From NCBI RefSeq assembly GCF_021191705.1, contig NZ_JAIWPU010000003.1:62001-126000 (forward strand): a stretch of DNA of 64,000 nucleotides, in the 5' to 3' direction. Below are positions 19,056 through 26,207 of this stretch, one piece after another. The notes beneath the pieces are model-generated. The model did not search any database, had not been told where the DNA came from, and was given only the letters and a program-made list of their open reading frames with translations. Source of the DNA: Proluteimonas flavola. Lineage in GTDB: Bacteria > Pseudomonadota > Gammaproteobacteria > Xanthomonadales > Xanthomonadaceae. The position numbers and the translations under genes are program-made. Position 1 is the first letter of the stretch. Each line of letters opens with the position of its first letter.

Positions 19056-21150
19056 AGACCGACCGCGCGAACCGCGGGCCATAGACGTAATCGCTGTCGC
19101 GGCCGGCGCCGGTTTCCAGGTCCTTCTGCCGCTGATCGAACAGGTTGCGCACGCCCAGCGCCAGATCCCAGTGGCGGTCGCCCTGGCCCAGGTGCCAGGT
19201 GGTGCCGGCATCGACCACCCAGAACTCGCGACTGCGGTCGAGGCTGGCGGTGTTGTTGTTGAGCACCCGCATGCGGCCGGTGTACTTCAGCCCCACGTAG
19301 GCGTCGAGCAACGGTGATGGCGACCAGGTCAGCTGCGCCTGCCCGCTCCAGCGCGGGGTCTTGAGGTAGTCGCGCGTCCAGATCACCGTGTCGCCGCCGT
19401 CCCCGGTGTCGTCGAACACCACCTGCGCCGCGTCGAAGCGCGAGCGGTACCAGGCCACGCCGGTGCTGACACGCACGGTGTCGCTCGCCTGCCAGCTGAG
19501 GTTGCTCTCGAAGCCGGCCACCTGCGAGCCGGCGGCGTTCTCGCGGACTTGGTGCAGGCCGCCGGCATCTTCGCGGATCTCGCTGAGCACGAAGGTGTCG
19601 CGCAGCTGCGTCAGCGACACCGTGGCATCCCAGCTCAGGCGGCCGTCCGAGCCGGGCCGCCAGTCGACGCCGAGCATCGCGGTGGTCGCGCGCTCCTCGG
19701 TCAGACCGTCGGCATTGCGGATGCGGATCGGGTCGGCGCCCAGCGTAGCCACGTGCAGGTCTTCGCTGAACACTTCGGGGGCCCGGAAGCCGGTCGAGAT
19801 GCCGGCGCGGACCTTCAGCGCGTCGCTGGCCTGCCAGGCCAGCGCGAGGCGCGGCGAGAAGATCGCATCGTCCAGTGCCGAGTGCTTGTCCACCCGCACG
19901 CCCAGCACCAGATCCACCGCATCGTTGACCGCCCACTCGTCCTGCACGAAAGCGCCGAGGTTGCTGAACGTCTCGCGTTCACCCCGCAGCAAGGTCTCGC
20001 CGTCGCCGTTGCGCTGGTCGTCGCGCACCGATTCGCGCTTGTACTGCAGGCCGAACGCCAGCGCATGCGCGCCGCGGCGAAGGTTGAACTGGCTGTCGAG
20101 GTAATGCAGCGGGTTCTCGGTGTAGCCGTACTGGTCGAACGAGGTTTCCGCCGCGCTACCGGGCACGCCCGGGGCGAGCTCATCCGGGTCGAAGTCCGGA
20201 TCGGCCGGATCGGTCGCAACCTCGCCCAGCCCGCCGTAGAAACTCCTGCGCTTGATGAAGGCGAACGAGTAGCCGACGGTGAAGTCGGCACTGTCGCCGA
20301 TCGCGCGATCCAGATGCACGCCGCCGCGGTGGTAGTCGGTTTCCAGCGACTCGGCGATGTTGGCCAGCCATTCGGGCTGGTCGAGGCGGTTGCCGCCGCG
20401 GCGTTCCTCGTGGGTGAACAGGTAGTTGGCGCGCAGCAGGGTGTCCTCGCCCGGCGCATACCAGCCCTGTGCGCCGACGACGTGCTGATCCTTCTCGACG
20501 ATCTCGCTGTAGCCGTCGCCGTTGAAGTCGATGGCGTCGGTGGTCGACCACTGCCCGACGACCGACAGGCCGCCGCGCCCATCGGCCGACACCAGGTCGC
20601 CACGGCCGTCGATGCTCCATGCCGGTTCCCCGTCCTGCACGTCGGTGCCGGCCTGCACGAATCCGCCGTTGCGGGTGGGCTGCTGCGGGATCAGGTTGAC
20701 CACGCCGGCCACCGCGCCCGGCCCGTACAGCGACGAACCGCCGCCCTTGACCACTTCGACACGGTTGATGAACGCCACGGGGATCTGCTCGAGCCCGTAC
20801 ACCCCGCCCAGCGTGGACAACAGCGGCGCGCCATCGAACAGCAACTGGTTGTAGGCGCCGCCCAGGCCCAGCAGCTGCACTTCGGAGGTGTTGCAGTTCT
20901 GGCAGTTGCTTTCCACGCGCAGGCCGTTGACCAGTTCGGCCACGCGCGAGAAGTCGGTGACCGCGCGCAGGGCGATGTCCTCGCCGCGCAGCACTTCGGT
21001 GCGGATCGGCACATCGGACAGCAGGCGCTCGGTGCGGGTGGCTGTGCTGACGGTCACTTCGACCGTGTCCAGTTCGGTCGCGACAGGCGGCCGGTCCTCG
21101 GCAAGCGCCAATGTGGGCACCAGCAGACACAGGGGCGACGCACGACGCAA
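19030..21150 (-). CDS. TonB-dependent outer-membrane receptor, probable manganese transporter (MnoT-like)
   Basis: Outer-membrane receptor of about 706 residues. A signal peptide (RRASPLCLLVPTLALAED) and a short TonB-box-like stretch (DTVEVTVSTATR) precede the plug, with LLFDGAPLL and VEVVKGGGSSLYGPGAVAGVVN. The 22-strand barrel ends YASARFNF, with the terminal Phe required for assembly. The plug contains CQNCNTSEVQLLGLGGAYNQ, a paired-Cys motif of this receptor group. Location in an MntR-controlled operon points to Mn import. The start is uncertain: there is no ATG, and the 21267 TTG lies inside the operator and promoter. I chose the TTG at 21150, which gives the cleanest signal peptide; GTG 21192 and TTG 21186 are alternatives. 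Confidence 0.9.
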   Translation of the reverse strand: MRRASPLCLLVPTLALAEDRPPVATELDTVEVTVSTATRTERLLSDVPIRTEVLRGEDIALRAVTDFSRVAELVNGLRVESNCQNCNTSEVQLLGLGGAYNQLLFDGAPLLSTLGGVYGLEQIPVAFINRVEVVKGGGSSLYGPGAVAGVVNLIPQQPTRNGGFVQAGTDVQDGEPAWSIDGRGDLVSADGRGGLSVVGQWSTTDAIDFNGDGYSEIVEKDQHVVGAQGWYAPGEDTLLRANYLFTHEERRGGNRLDQPEWLANIAESLETDYHRGGVHLDRAIGDSADFTVGYSFAFIKRRSFYGGLGEVATDPADPDFDPDELAPGVPGSAAETSFDQYGYTENPLHYLDSQFNLRRGAHALAFGLQYKRESVRDDQRNGDGETLLRGERETFSNLGAFVQDEWAVNDAVDLVLGVRVDKHSALDDAIFSPRLALAWQASDALKVRAGISTGFRAPEVFSEDLHVATLGADPIRIRNADGLTEERATTAMLGVDWRPGSDGRLSWDATVSLTQLRDTFVLSEIREDAGGLHQVRENAAGSQVAGFESNLSWQASDTVRVSTGVAWYRSRFDAAQVVFDDTGDGGDTVIWTRDYLKTPRWSGQAQLTWSPSPLLDAYVGLKYTGRMRVLNNNTASLDRSREFWVVDAGTTWHLGQGDRHWDLALGVRNLFDQRQKDLETGAGRDSDYVYGPRFARSVYASARFNF

Positions 21151-21257
21151 GCGGCGCGGATCGAAGGATGCGGAAAGTGCAATCAAGAACACGACCAATA
21201 CCCGGAAGACAAGAGAGGCGGCCGTCCAGCGCGCGCAGCCGGGGAGTGCCGCGCACC

Positions 21258-21286
21258 AATATAGCAATTGCTATTTTATGTAGCAA
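21258..21286 (-). promoter_or_regulatory. Promoter of the manganese uptake operon
   Basis: Read on the minus strand, -35 TTGCTA (21281-21286), a 17-bp spacer and -10 TATATT (21258-21263). This predicts a transcript start near 21250 and an approximately 100-base leader before the receptor gene. It is among the few AT-rich stretches in the window. The MntR box lies within the spacer and touches the -10. Confidence 0.7.
21261..21274. promoter_or_regulatory. MntR box (operator)
   Basis: ATAGCAATTGCTAT is a perfect 14-bp palindrome and keeps the ATAGC-N4-GCTAT core of the E. coli MntR box. It sits between the divergent mntR gene and the receptor operon, covering the spacer and the edge of the -10. 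An extra half-site (TAGCAAT, 21281-21287) lies about two helical turns away, inside the -35. Mn-loaded MntR bound here should block transcription of the uptake genes. Confidence 0.8.
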
Positions 21287-21385
21287 TCACTTGAGATACT
21301 GCACGTCCCTATGATTTCTCCCGGGCCTCCGGAATAGCGACAATGGCGGCATCCGGCCTCCCGGCCGCCAATTGGCCTCGTCTCA

Positions 21386-21880
21386 ATGCCCCGCAAGTCC
21401 GTCCCACCTGCCGCCGCTACCGAAGCCTCCGGGCTGCTGGACGCCAGCGTGCAGGTCGAGAGCTTCCGGCAGGTTCGCGAGGCGCACCGGCTGGAACTCA
21501 TCGAGGACTACGTCGAACTGATCTCGGATCTGATCGCGCACGATGGTGAAGCCCGACAGGTGGACATCGCAGAGCGCCTGGGCGTGGCCCAACCCACCGT
21601 CGCCAAGATGCTCAAGCGGCTGGTGCGGGAGGGTTTTGCGGCCCAGCGCCGCTACCGTGGCGTGTTCCTGACCGAGGCCGGAGAGGCACTGGCGACTGCC
21701 AGCCGCGAGCGGCACAGGACGGTCGAGGAGTTCCTGCTCGCCCTCGGCGTGCCGGCAGACATCGCACGTCGCGATTCCGAGGGCATCGAGCACCACGTCA
21801 GTCCCGAGACGTTGAAGATCTTCGCCATGTTCACGCGCGCGCGCGACAAGCAGCTTGCCCAGCAGGTTCCGAGCGACTGA
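21386..21880 (+). CDS. mntR: Manganese-responsive repressor MntR
   Basis: DtxR-family metalloregulator of 164 residues, close to E. coli MntR over nearly its whole length. [24 protein letters not shown] leads into the winged helix-turn-helix ([21 protein letters not shown]), the wing [12 protein letters not shown] and the metal/dimer domain with [32 protein letters not shown]. The Glu and paired His of EGIEHHVS are metal ligands. It binds DNA when loaded with Mn(II). It is transcribed away from the manganese uptake operon across a 235-bp region that contains the MntR box. There is no SH3-like third domain, as usual for the proteobacterial form. Confidence 0.96.
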   Translation: MPRKSVPPAAATEASGLLDASVQVESFRQVREAHRLELIEDYVELISDLIAHDGEARQVDIAERLGVAQPTVAKMLKRLVREGFAAQRRYRGVFLTEAGEALATASRERHRTVEEFLLALGVPADIARRDSEGIEHHVSPETLKIFAMFTRARDKQLAQQVPSD

Positions 21881-22258
21881 ATCGGGTCAGCCCCAGCACG
21901 TTGCCCAGCGGGACGCGCGAGAGGGTCGCGTGCGCAGGTGGCGCATGCGAACGCGGCAGGGGAGCTGCGCGACTTGCACCAGGCATCGTTGCCGGCCAGG
22001 GCGCACTCGAAGCCCCCCTGACCCTGCAGCAGCGAACCGCCTGCAGGCGGGCCCTGCAAGGCGCTGTTCCCGCGCTCGCTGGACTCGATGCGCCGAACGC
22101 AACGCGGCGCGGTCATCGATGGCCGGGTGGACATGGTCCCGGCCGATGCCGTCGGCATCGATCTGGCCATCGCCGGCGACGCGATCCGGGTTCCGGGGCC
22201 TGTCCGGCTTCGCAACCCATCTTCCAGGGATGCCCCGGAGGCACATCCTGCCGGGACA
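21881..22258. other. Gene-poor stretch between mntR and bphP, holding repeat copy B
   Basis: About 380 bases with open frames on both strands but no convincing start, domain or ribosome site. The right end (22206-22260) is the repeat copy related to 11592-11664. A palindrome-like GCCGATGCCGTCGGCATCGA lies near 22142-22161. The mntR terminator is not obvious. Confidence 0.5.
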
Positions 22259-22260
22259 TC
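22206..22260. repeat. Dispersed repeat, copy B
   Basis: It shares GGCTTCGCA-CCC-ATC, CCAGGGATG and CCTGCCGGGA-ATC with copy A at 11592-11664, in the same orientation. It ends at the stop codon of the bacteriophytochrome gene. Confidence 0.55.
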
Positions 22261-23983
22261 AGGGCTTGTCGGCGTTCGCCACGCTCACCGCGCCGATCAT
22301 CGACTGCAACTCGCTCTCGAGCTTGTTGATCCGATCCGACAACTGCGAGGCTTCCTGCGGGCTGACGTGCACCAGGCCTTCGAGCAGTTCCGAGAGCTGC
22401 AGCAGGCGCGTCTTCTGCTCGCGCACGTCCAGACGCACGCGACGCGCGCGCACGTCGCCGAGTTCGGCATGCAGCGCGCCGCGGCGGTAACGCTCGCGCA
22501 GCATCATGTGCAGGCGGCCGACGACCCGGCGATCGGCATCGCTCCACGGCGCGCCGGCGCCGCGCACGGTCTCGTGCCACGCGGCGAAGCTCGCGCGTGG
22601 GCCGATCCTGCCGCCGTCGTGGTCGACCAGGAACGGTTCTTCGGGGCTGCCCGCCCAACGCACTTCCTCCACCTGCTCGCAGCGGAAGAAGAACAGCCAT
22701 TCGTCGTTCGCGAGATCCAGCGGCAGCGCGAGCACGCCGGCAATGCCATCGGCTTCGTCGGCGCTGCCGCTCCAGTCGGCCGCACGTTCGGTGCTGACCG
22801 GGCCGGTGGTGTTGGACTGGCGCAGCCAGTCGAGCAGACCCGGGAGACGGGATTTGTCCGGTGCGCGACCGGCGCTGTACCAGTGCCCGGCCTGCACGAG
22901 GCCGACGCCGTCGTTGTCGATCGCGCGGTTGAGCAGATCCAGTTCGCCCTGCAGCGCCAGGCGCGGATCTGCGGCGTTGTCGAGACGCAGCGCGAGCATG
23001 TCGCGCACGCTGCGCGCGCTGTCCTCGAGCATGACCGCATCCTGCTGCTCACGTGAGGCGATGCGCATCGACACGAACAGGCCGAACAGATCGGCCGCTG
23101 CGCGCACGCCCGGCGGCACGCGGCGCGGGGTGCGGTGGTGGCAGGCGATCAGGCCCCACAGACGGCCGCCGGCGACGATCGAGATCGACATCGACGCGAC
23201 CACCCCCATGTTGGCGAGATATTCCAGATGCACCGGCGACACGCTGCGCAGCGCCATCTGGCTCAGATCCAGCGGGCCGCCGTGGCTGTCGCGATCGGGC
23301 AGGATCGGCACCGGCACGTAGGTCGCGTCGGGAATCACGCGGATGCGGTTGCGCAGATACAGCACGCGCGCCTGCACCGGGATATCGGACTGCGGATAGC
23401 GCAGGCCCAGGTAGGCCGGCAGTGCGGAATCGCGCGATTCGGCGACGACTTCGCCGGCGTCGTCATGACGGAATCGGTAGACCATGACGCGGTCGTAGCC
23501 GGTCAGCAGGCGCACCTGCTCGGCGACGCGCTGGTTGAAATCGTCGATGTCCCCGCTGCCGGCGACGCGCGCGATCATCGTCTGCGCGACCACGGTGGGC
23601 GAACGCTCGCCGGCGCTGCGCGGCTGCGGCTCGACCTCGATGTGCACCAGGCCATCGGCGACGTGCACGCTGATGTCGCACAGGTTCGCCATCGGACCGA
23701 TATTGCCGACGGCGGCGCGTTGCGGCGGCGACCCCGGCTCGCCGAACCCGATCGTCTCGGCGATCGCCTGGATCAGGTCGTCGGTCAGGAACTCGCGCAC
23801 CGAGTGCCGCAGCATCTCCTCGGGCGTCGCGCCGGTCAGCGCCTCGACGTTGGCCGACACGTGACGGATCGTCCAGTCGGGCAACTGGCAGCTGATCAGA
23901 TAGCCGTGCGGCTGGACCGCACCCGACAGATGGATCGGTTCGTTGGCGCACTCCTGAAGGGCGCGCTCGAGTGCTGGATTCAT
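22259..23983 (-). CDS. bphP: Bacteriophytochrome without a histidine kinase domain
   Basis: Red/far-red photoreceptor of 574 residues. The N-terminal extension carries the biliverdin-binding Cys12 (QECANEPIHLSG), followed by the PAS domain (QPHGYLISCQ...). The GAF domain has the signature PQSDIPVQARVLYLRN and chromophore-pocket residues (GLIACHHRTPRRVP). The PHY domain contains the tongue PRASF and WSDAD. After PHY only about 60 residues remain, predicted as a coiled coil (RLLQLSELLEGL ... SDRINKLESELQS). The HisKA/HATPase module of typical BphPs is absent, and no obvious PAS9-like domain replaces it. Its ATG overlaps the heme oxygenase stop, so the two are made together. The output is probably protein-protein. 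Confidence 0.93.
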   Translation of the reverse strand: MNPALERALQECANEPIHLSGAVQPHGYLISCQLPDWTIRHVSANVEALTGATPEEMLRHSVREFLTDDLIQAIAETIGFGEPGSPPQRAAVGNIGPMANLCDISVHVADGLVHIEVEPQPRSAGERSPTVVAQTMIARVAGSGDIDDFNQRVAEQVRLLTGYDRVMVYRFRHDDAGEVVAESRDSALPAYLGLRYPQSDIPVQARVLYLRNRIRVIPDATYVPVPILPDRDSHGGPLDLSQMALRSVSPVHLEYLANMGVVASMSISIVAGGRLWGLIACHHRTPRRVPPGVRAAADLFGLFVSMRIASREQQDAVMLEDSARSVRDMLALRLDNAADPRLALQGELDLLNRAIDNDGVGLVQAGHWYSAGRAPDKSRLPGLLDWLRQSNTTGPVSTERAADWSGSADEADGIAGVLALPLDLANDEWLFFFRCEQVEEVRWAGSPEEPFLVDHDGGRIGPRASFAAWHETVRGAGAPWSDADRRVVGRLHMMLRERYRRGALHAELGDVRARRVRLDVREQKTRLLQLSELLEGLVHVSPQEASQLSDRINKLESELQSMIGAVSVANADKP

Positions 23984-24567
23984 GCAACGGGCTCGGCGTC
24001 GGGGGCGGGAATCGCATCGAAACCGCGTTCGAAACACGACTGGACCAACAGGAAGGCATCGCGTGCGCCCTGCAGAAGACCGGTGGTCGGCAGATCGGTG
24101 CGCGCCGAGCGCGCGGCGAGGCGGTCGAGCACAGTGCGCCACGTATCGCCGCCGGCATGGCGCGCCAGGAACCGGGCGCCGCTCTGCCCGTCGTGGCCCA
24201 GTGCCTGCACGCCACGCAGCAGATGGCGCGCGCCCAGGCTGCTGCCGGCCATCACGTATTCCCAGCCCAGGCGCTCGTCGGCGTCGCTGGCATAGCCGCG
24301 CACGCCCGAGGGCGGCAACGGCGTCAGCGACAGATCGCGTAGATCGCCGGCCAGCCAATAGGACGCACGGGGCAGCGCGCCGACGACGATTTCGAAATCG
24401 GATGCGAAGCGGTGCATGGCGACCAGATAGCGCGCATATGCAAGCGGGGTGTCGAGACCGTTGGCGAACCACGCATCGACGCGCGCATGCAGGTCCGACG
24501 TCCCGGCGCGCAGTCTATGGCGCAGGGTTGCAGGACGCGCAGCCAGCTGGCGGACACTCGTATTCAT
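23980..24567 (-). CDS. bphO: Heme oxygenase (BphO)
   Basis: Biliverdin-forming heme oxygenase of 195 residues that cleaves heme to biliverdin, CO and Fe. The proximal heme-ligand region TSDLHARVDAWF (His27) and the distal-helix motif EYVMAGSSLGAR are present. The family is BphO/HemO-like. It is followed with a 4-base overlap by the phytochrome gene that needs its product. The -10-like TATGCT lies only 6 bases upstream of the ATG, so the message may be leaderless. Confidence 0.94.
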   Translation of the reverse strand: MNTSVRQLAARPATLRHRLRAGTSDLHARVDAWFANGLDTPLAYARYLVAMHRFASDFEIVVGALPRASYWLAGDLRDLSLTPLPPSGVRGYASDADERLGWEYVMAGSSLGARHLLRGVQALGHDGQSGARFLARHAGGDTWRTVLDRLAARSARTDLPTTGLLQGARDAFLLVQSCFERGFDAIPAPDAEPVA

Positions 24568-24573
24568 GTTTTC

Positions 24574-24579
24574 AGCATA
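24574..24579 (-). promoter_or_regulatory. -10 element of bphO-bphP (proposed)
   Basis: Minus-strand TATGCT ends 6 bases before the bphO ATG at 24567. The predicted transcription start would fall on or next to the start codon, suggesting a leaderless transcript. No good -35 is visible. Confidence 0.35.
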
Positions 24580-24683
24580 CGCCGATGCCCGGCGACGGTC
24601 CGTCTGCCAGCGCGCACAGTGTGTCCGGCTCGAGCCCTGTAAAGGCCCCGATGGCCCGGTTCGGGCCGTGCGCCTGCGCCGAC

Positions 24684-24689
24684 TACAAT
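24684..24689 (+). promoter_or_regulatory. -10 element of oleB (proposed)
   Basis: TACAAT in the context GACTACAATGCG. It overlaps the first possible ATG (24688) of the oleB frame, so that ATG would be outside the transcript and the GTG at 24727 becomes the better start. The same CTACAATGCG context precedes ubiJ. Confidence 0.45.
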
Positions 24690-24726
24690 GCGTCGCATTG
24701 ATCGCAGCCTCTGGTCCAGACAGCCC

Positions 24727-25629
24727 GTGCAACTTCCCGACTATCCGTTCGACGGCCACCGTTTCGAAGTCCACCCCGGCATCCGGATGCACTACCTCGA
24801 CGAGGGCCCGCGCGACGGCCAGATCGTGCTGATGCTGCATGGCAATCCATCGTGGAGCTATTACTGGCGCCATCTGGTGCTGGGCCTGCGCGACCGCTAC
24901 CGCTGCATCGTGCCCGACCACATCGGCATGGGCTGGTCGGACAAGCCCGACGATGCGCCGGGCGCGCTGCCGCGCTACGACTACACGCTGGCCTCGCGCG
25001 TCGAGGACATCGGCGCCCTGCTCGCGCACCTCGGCATCGACGGCCCGGTCACGCTGGCGGTGCACGACTGGGGCGGCATGATCGGCTTCGGCTGGGCGCT
25101 GGCGCACATGCCGCAGGTCAGGCGCCTGGTGATCACCAATACCGCCGCGTTCCCGCTGCCGACCGACAAGCCGATGCCGTGGCAGATCGCGCTCGGCCGC
25201 GACTACACGGTGGGCGAGTGGATCATCCGCGGCTTCAATGCGTTCTCCGCCGGCGCGTCGTGGCAGGGCGTCGAGACGCGCATGCCGGCCGACGTGCGCC
25301 GCGCGTATGTCGCGCCTTACGACACCTGGGCCAACCGCATCAGCACCGTGCGTTTCATGCAGGACATCCCGCTCGGCCCGAAGGACCGCGCGTGGCCGCT
25401 GCTGGAGGCGGCCGGCAAGCGTCTGCCCGGGTACGCCGACCGTCCAGCGTTCATCGGATGGGGCCTGAAGGACTTCGTGTTCGACCACCACTTCCTCGCC
25501 GGCTTCCGCGCGGCGCTGCCGCAGGCCGAGGTCATGGCGTTCGAGGACGCGGGGCATTACGTGCTCGAAGACAAGCACACGCTGCTGGTGCCGGCGATCC
25601 GTGGATTCCTGGACGCGAATCCACTCTGA
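24727..25629 (+). CDS. oleB: OleB, beta-lactone decarboxylase (haloalkane-dehalogenase fold)
   Basis: Last enzyme of the Ole pathway: an alpha/beta hydrolase that turns a cis-beta-lactone into a cis-olefin and CO2. Features are the oxyanion stretch LHGNPSWSYYWR, the nucleophile Asp114 in AVHDWGGMIG, a cap domain, and the catalytic His in EDAGHYVLED. With the GTG start at 24727 the nucleophile is residue 114, the number I recall for X. campestris OleB. An ATG at 24688 would add 13 residues but overlaps the -10. It is a stand-alone oleB, not the OleBC fusion of actinobacteria, followed by a REP hairpin. Haloalkane dehalogenase is the alternative label by fold. Confidence 0.93.
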   Translation: MQLPDYPFDGHRFEVHPGIRMHYLDEGPRDGQIVLMLHGNPSWSYYWRHLVLGLRDRYRCIVPDHIGMGWSDKPDDAPGALPRYDYTLASRVEDIGALLAHLGIDGPVTLAVHDWGGMIGFGWALAHMPQVRRLVITNTAAFPLPTDKPMPWQIALGRDYTVGEWIIRGFNAFSAGASWQGVETRMPADVRRAYVAPYDTWANRISTVRFMQDIPLGPKDRAWPLLEAAGKRLPGYADRPAFIGWGLKDFVFDHHFLAGFRAALPQAEVMAFEDAGHYVLEDKHTLLVPAIRGFLDANPL

Positions 25630-25638
25630 GGTTCCGAC

Positions 25639-25708
25639 TGTGGGAGCGCGCTTGCGCGCGATATGGCCTTCCCGGTCAAGCCACATCGCGCGCAAGCGCG
25701 CTCCCACA
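25639..25708. repeat. REP-type hairpin (large perfect inverted repeat)
   Basis: Two 24-bp arms (25639-25662 and 25685-25708) are exact reverse complements around a 22-base loop. The arm begins TGTGGGAGCGCGC and continues TTGCGCGCGAT, the pattern of REP elements in Pseudomonas and Stenotrophomonas. It lies between oleB and the convergent DUF4156 gene and may stop transcripts from both sides. A related single unit is at 58720-58742. Confidence 0.8.
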
Positions 25709-25748
25709 TCAGAGCTCTTGCATCCGGGCGCTCACATTGGAAGCGCCG

Positions 25749-26060
25749 TCAGCGTCCGCACTGCCAGGCGCCGAAGCGCTGGCTGCCGCCGGCCGGTTCG
25801 CCGAGCGGGCTGATCGTGTCGGCGTTGAGGCCGGGCGCCTCGTTGCGCGCGAGGGTTTCCAGTTCCTCGCGCACGCGCAGCGGGTTGCGTTCGACGAAGG
25901 CGATGCTGTGCTTGACCGAGACTTCGACCTCGCCACGCTTCTGGCAGTCGGCCGGAGCCGCACTCACCACGCGCACCGCGCTCGCGCCCGGTGCCATGTG
26001 CACCCAGGTGCAGCCGGCGGCGGACAGGGACAGCAGCATCACAGCCAGGGACTTGCGCAT
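25749..26060 (-). CDS. DUF4156 lipoprotein
   Basis: Small outer-envelope lipoprotein of 103 residues with a clear signal and lipobox (LSAAGC). The body has the DUF4156 pattern: VRVVSAAPADCQKRGEVEVSV, a middle with LREELETLARNEA-like helix, then an A-x-G-C end (AWQCGR) that can form a disulfide with the first Cys. Function unknown. It lies downstream of and on the same strand as the M16 peptidase with a 147-bp gap, so it may have its own promoter. Confidence 0.88.
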   Translation of the reverse strand: MRKSLAVMLLSLSAAGCTWVHMAPGASAVRVVSAAPADCQKRGEVEVSVKHSIAFVERNPLRVREELETLARNEAPGLNADTISPLGEPAGGSQRFGAWQCGR

Positions 26061-26207
26061 TCGGAATGCTCCGGGGATTGGTGGGGTAGGACGCGATGCC
26101 CGCCATTGTGGCGGGCATCGACTGAGCGGGCGATCACCGCCCGCAGGACCCGTTCAAGTCCGGCTGCGCGCGCCAGCCGGCGAACGCAGCAGGACATTGG
26201 AGCGGGG

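Noticed and set aside
19030-21267. TTG at 21267 as start of the TonB receptor
   Set aside because: It is inside the MntR box and upstream of the predicted transcript start; the signal peptide begins much later.
21652-22215. Minus-strand frame antisense to the end of mntR
   Set aside because: Overlaps mntR in antisense for most of its C-terminal part and lacks a credible start or family match.
22088-23056. Long plus-strand frame across mntR 3' region and bphP
   Set aside because: It is antisense to the well-supported phytochrome; residue composition is that of a shadow frame and no domain is visible.
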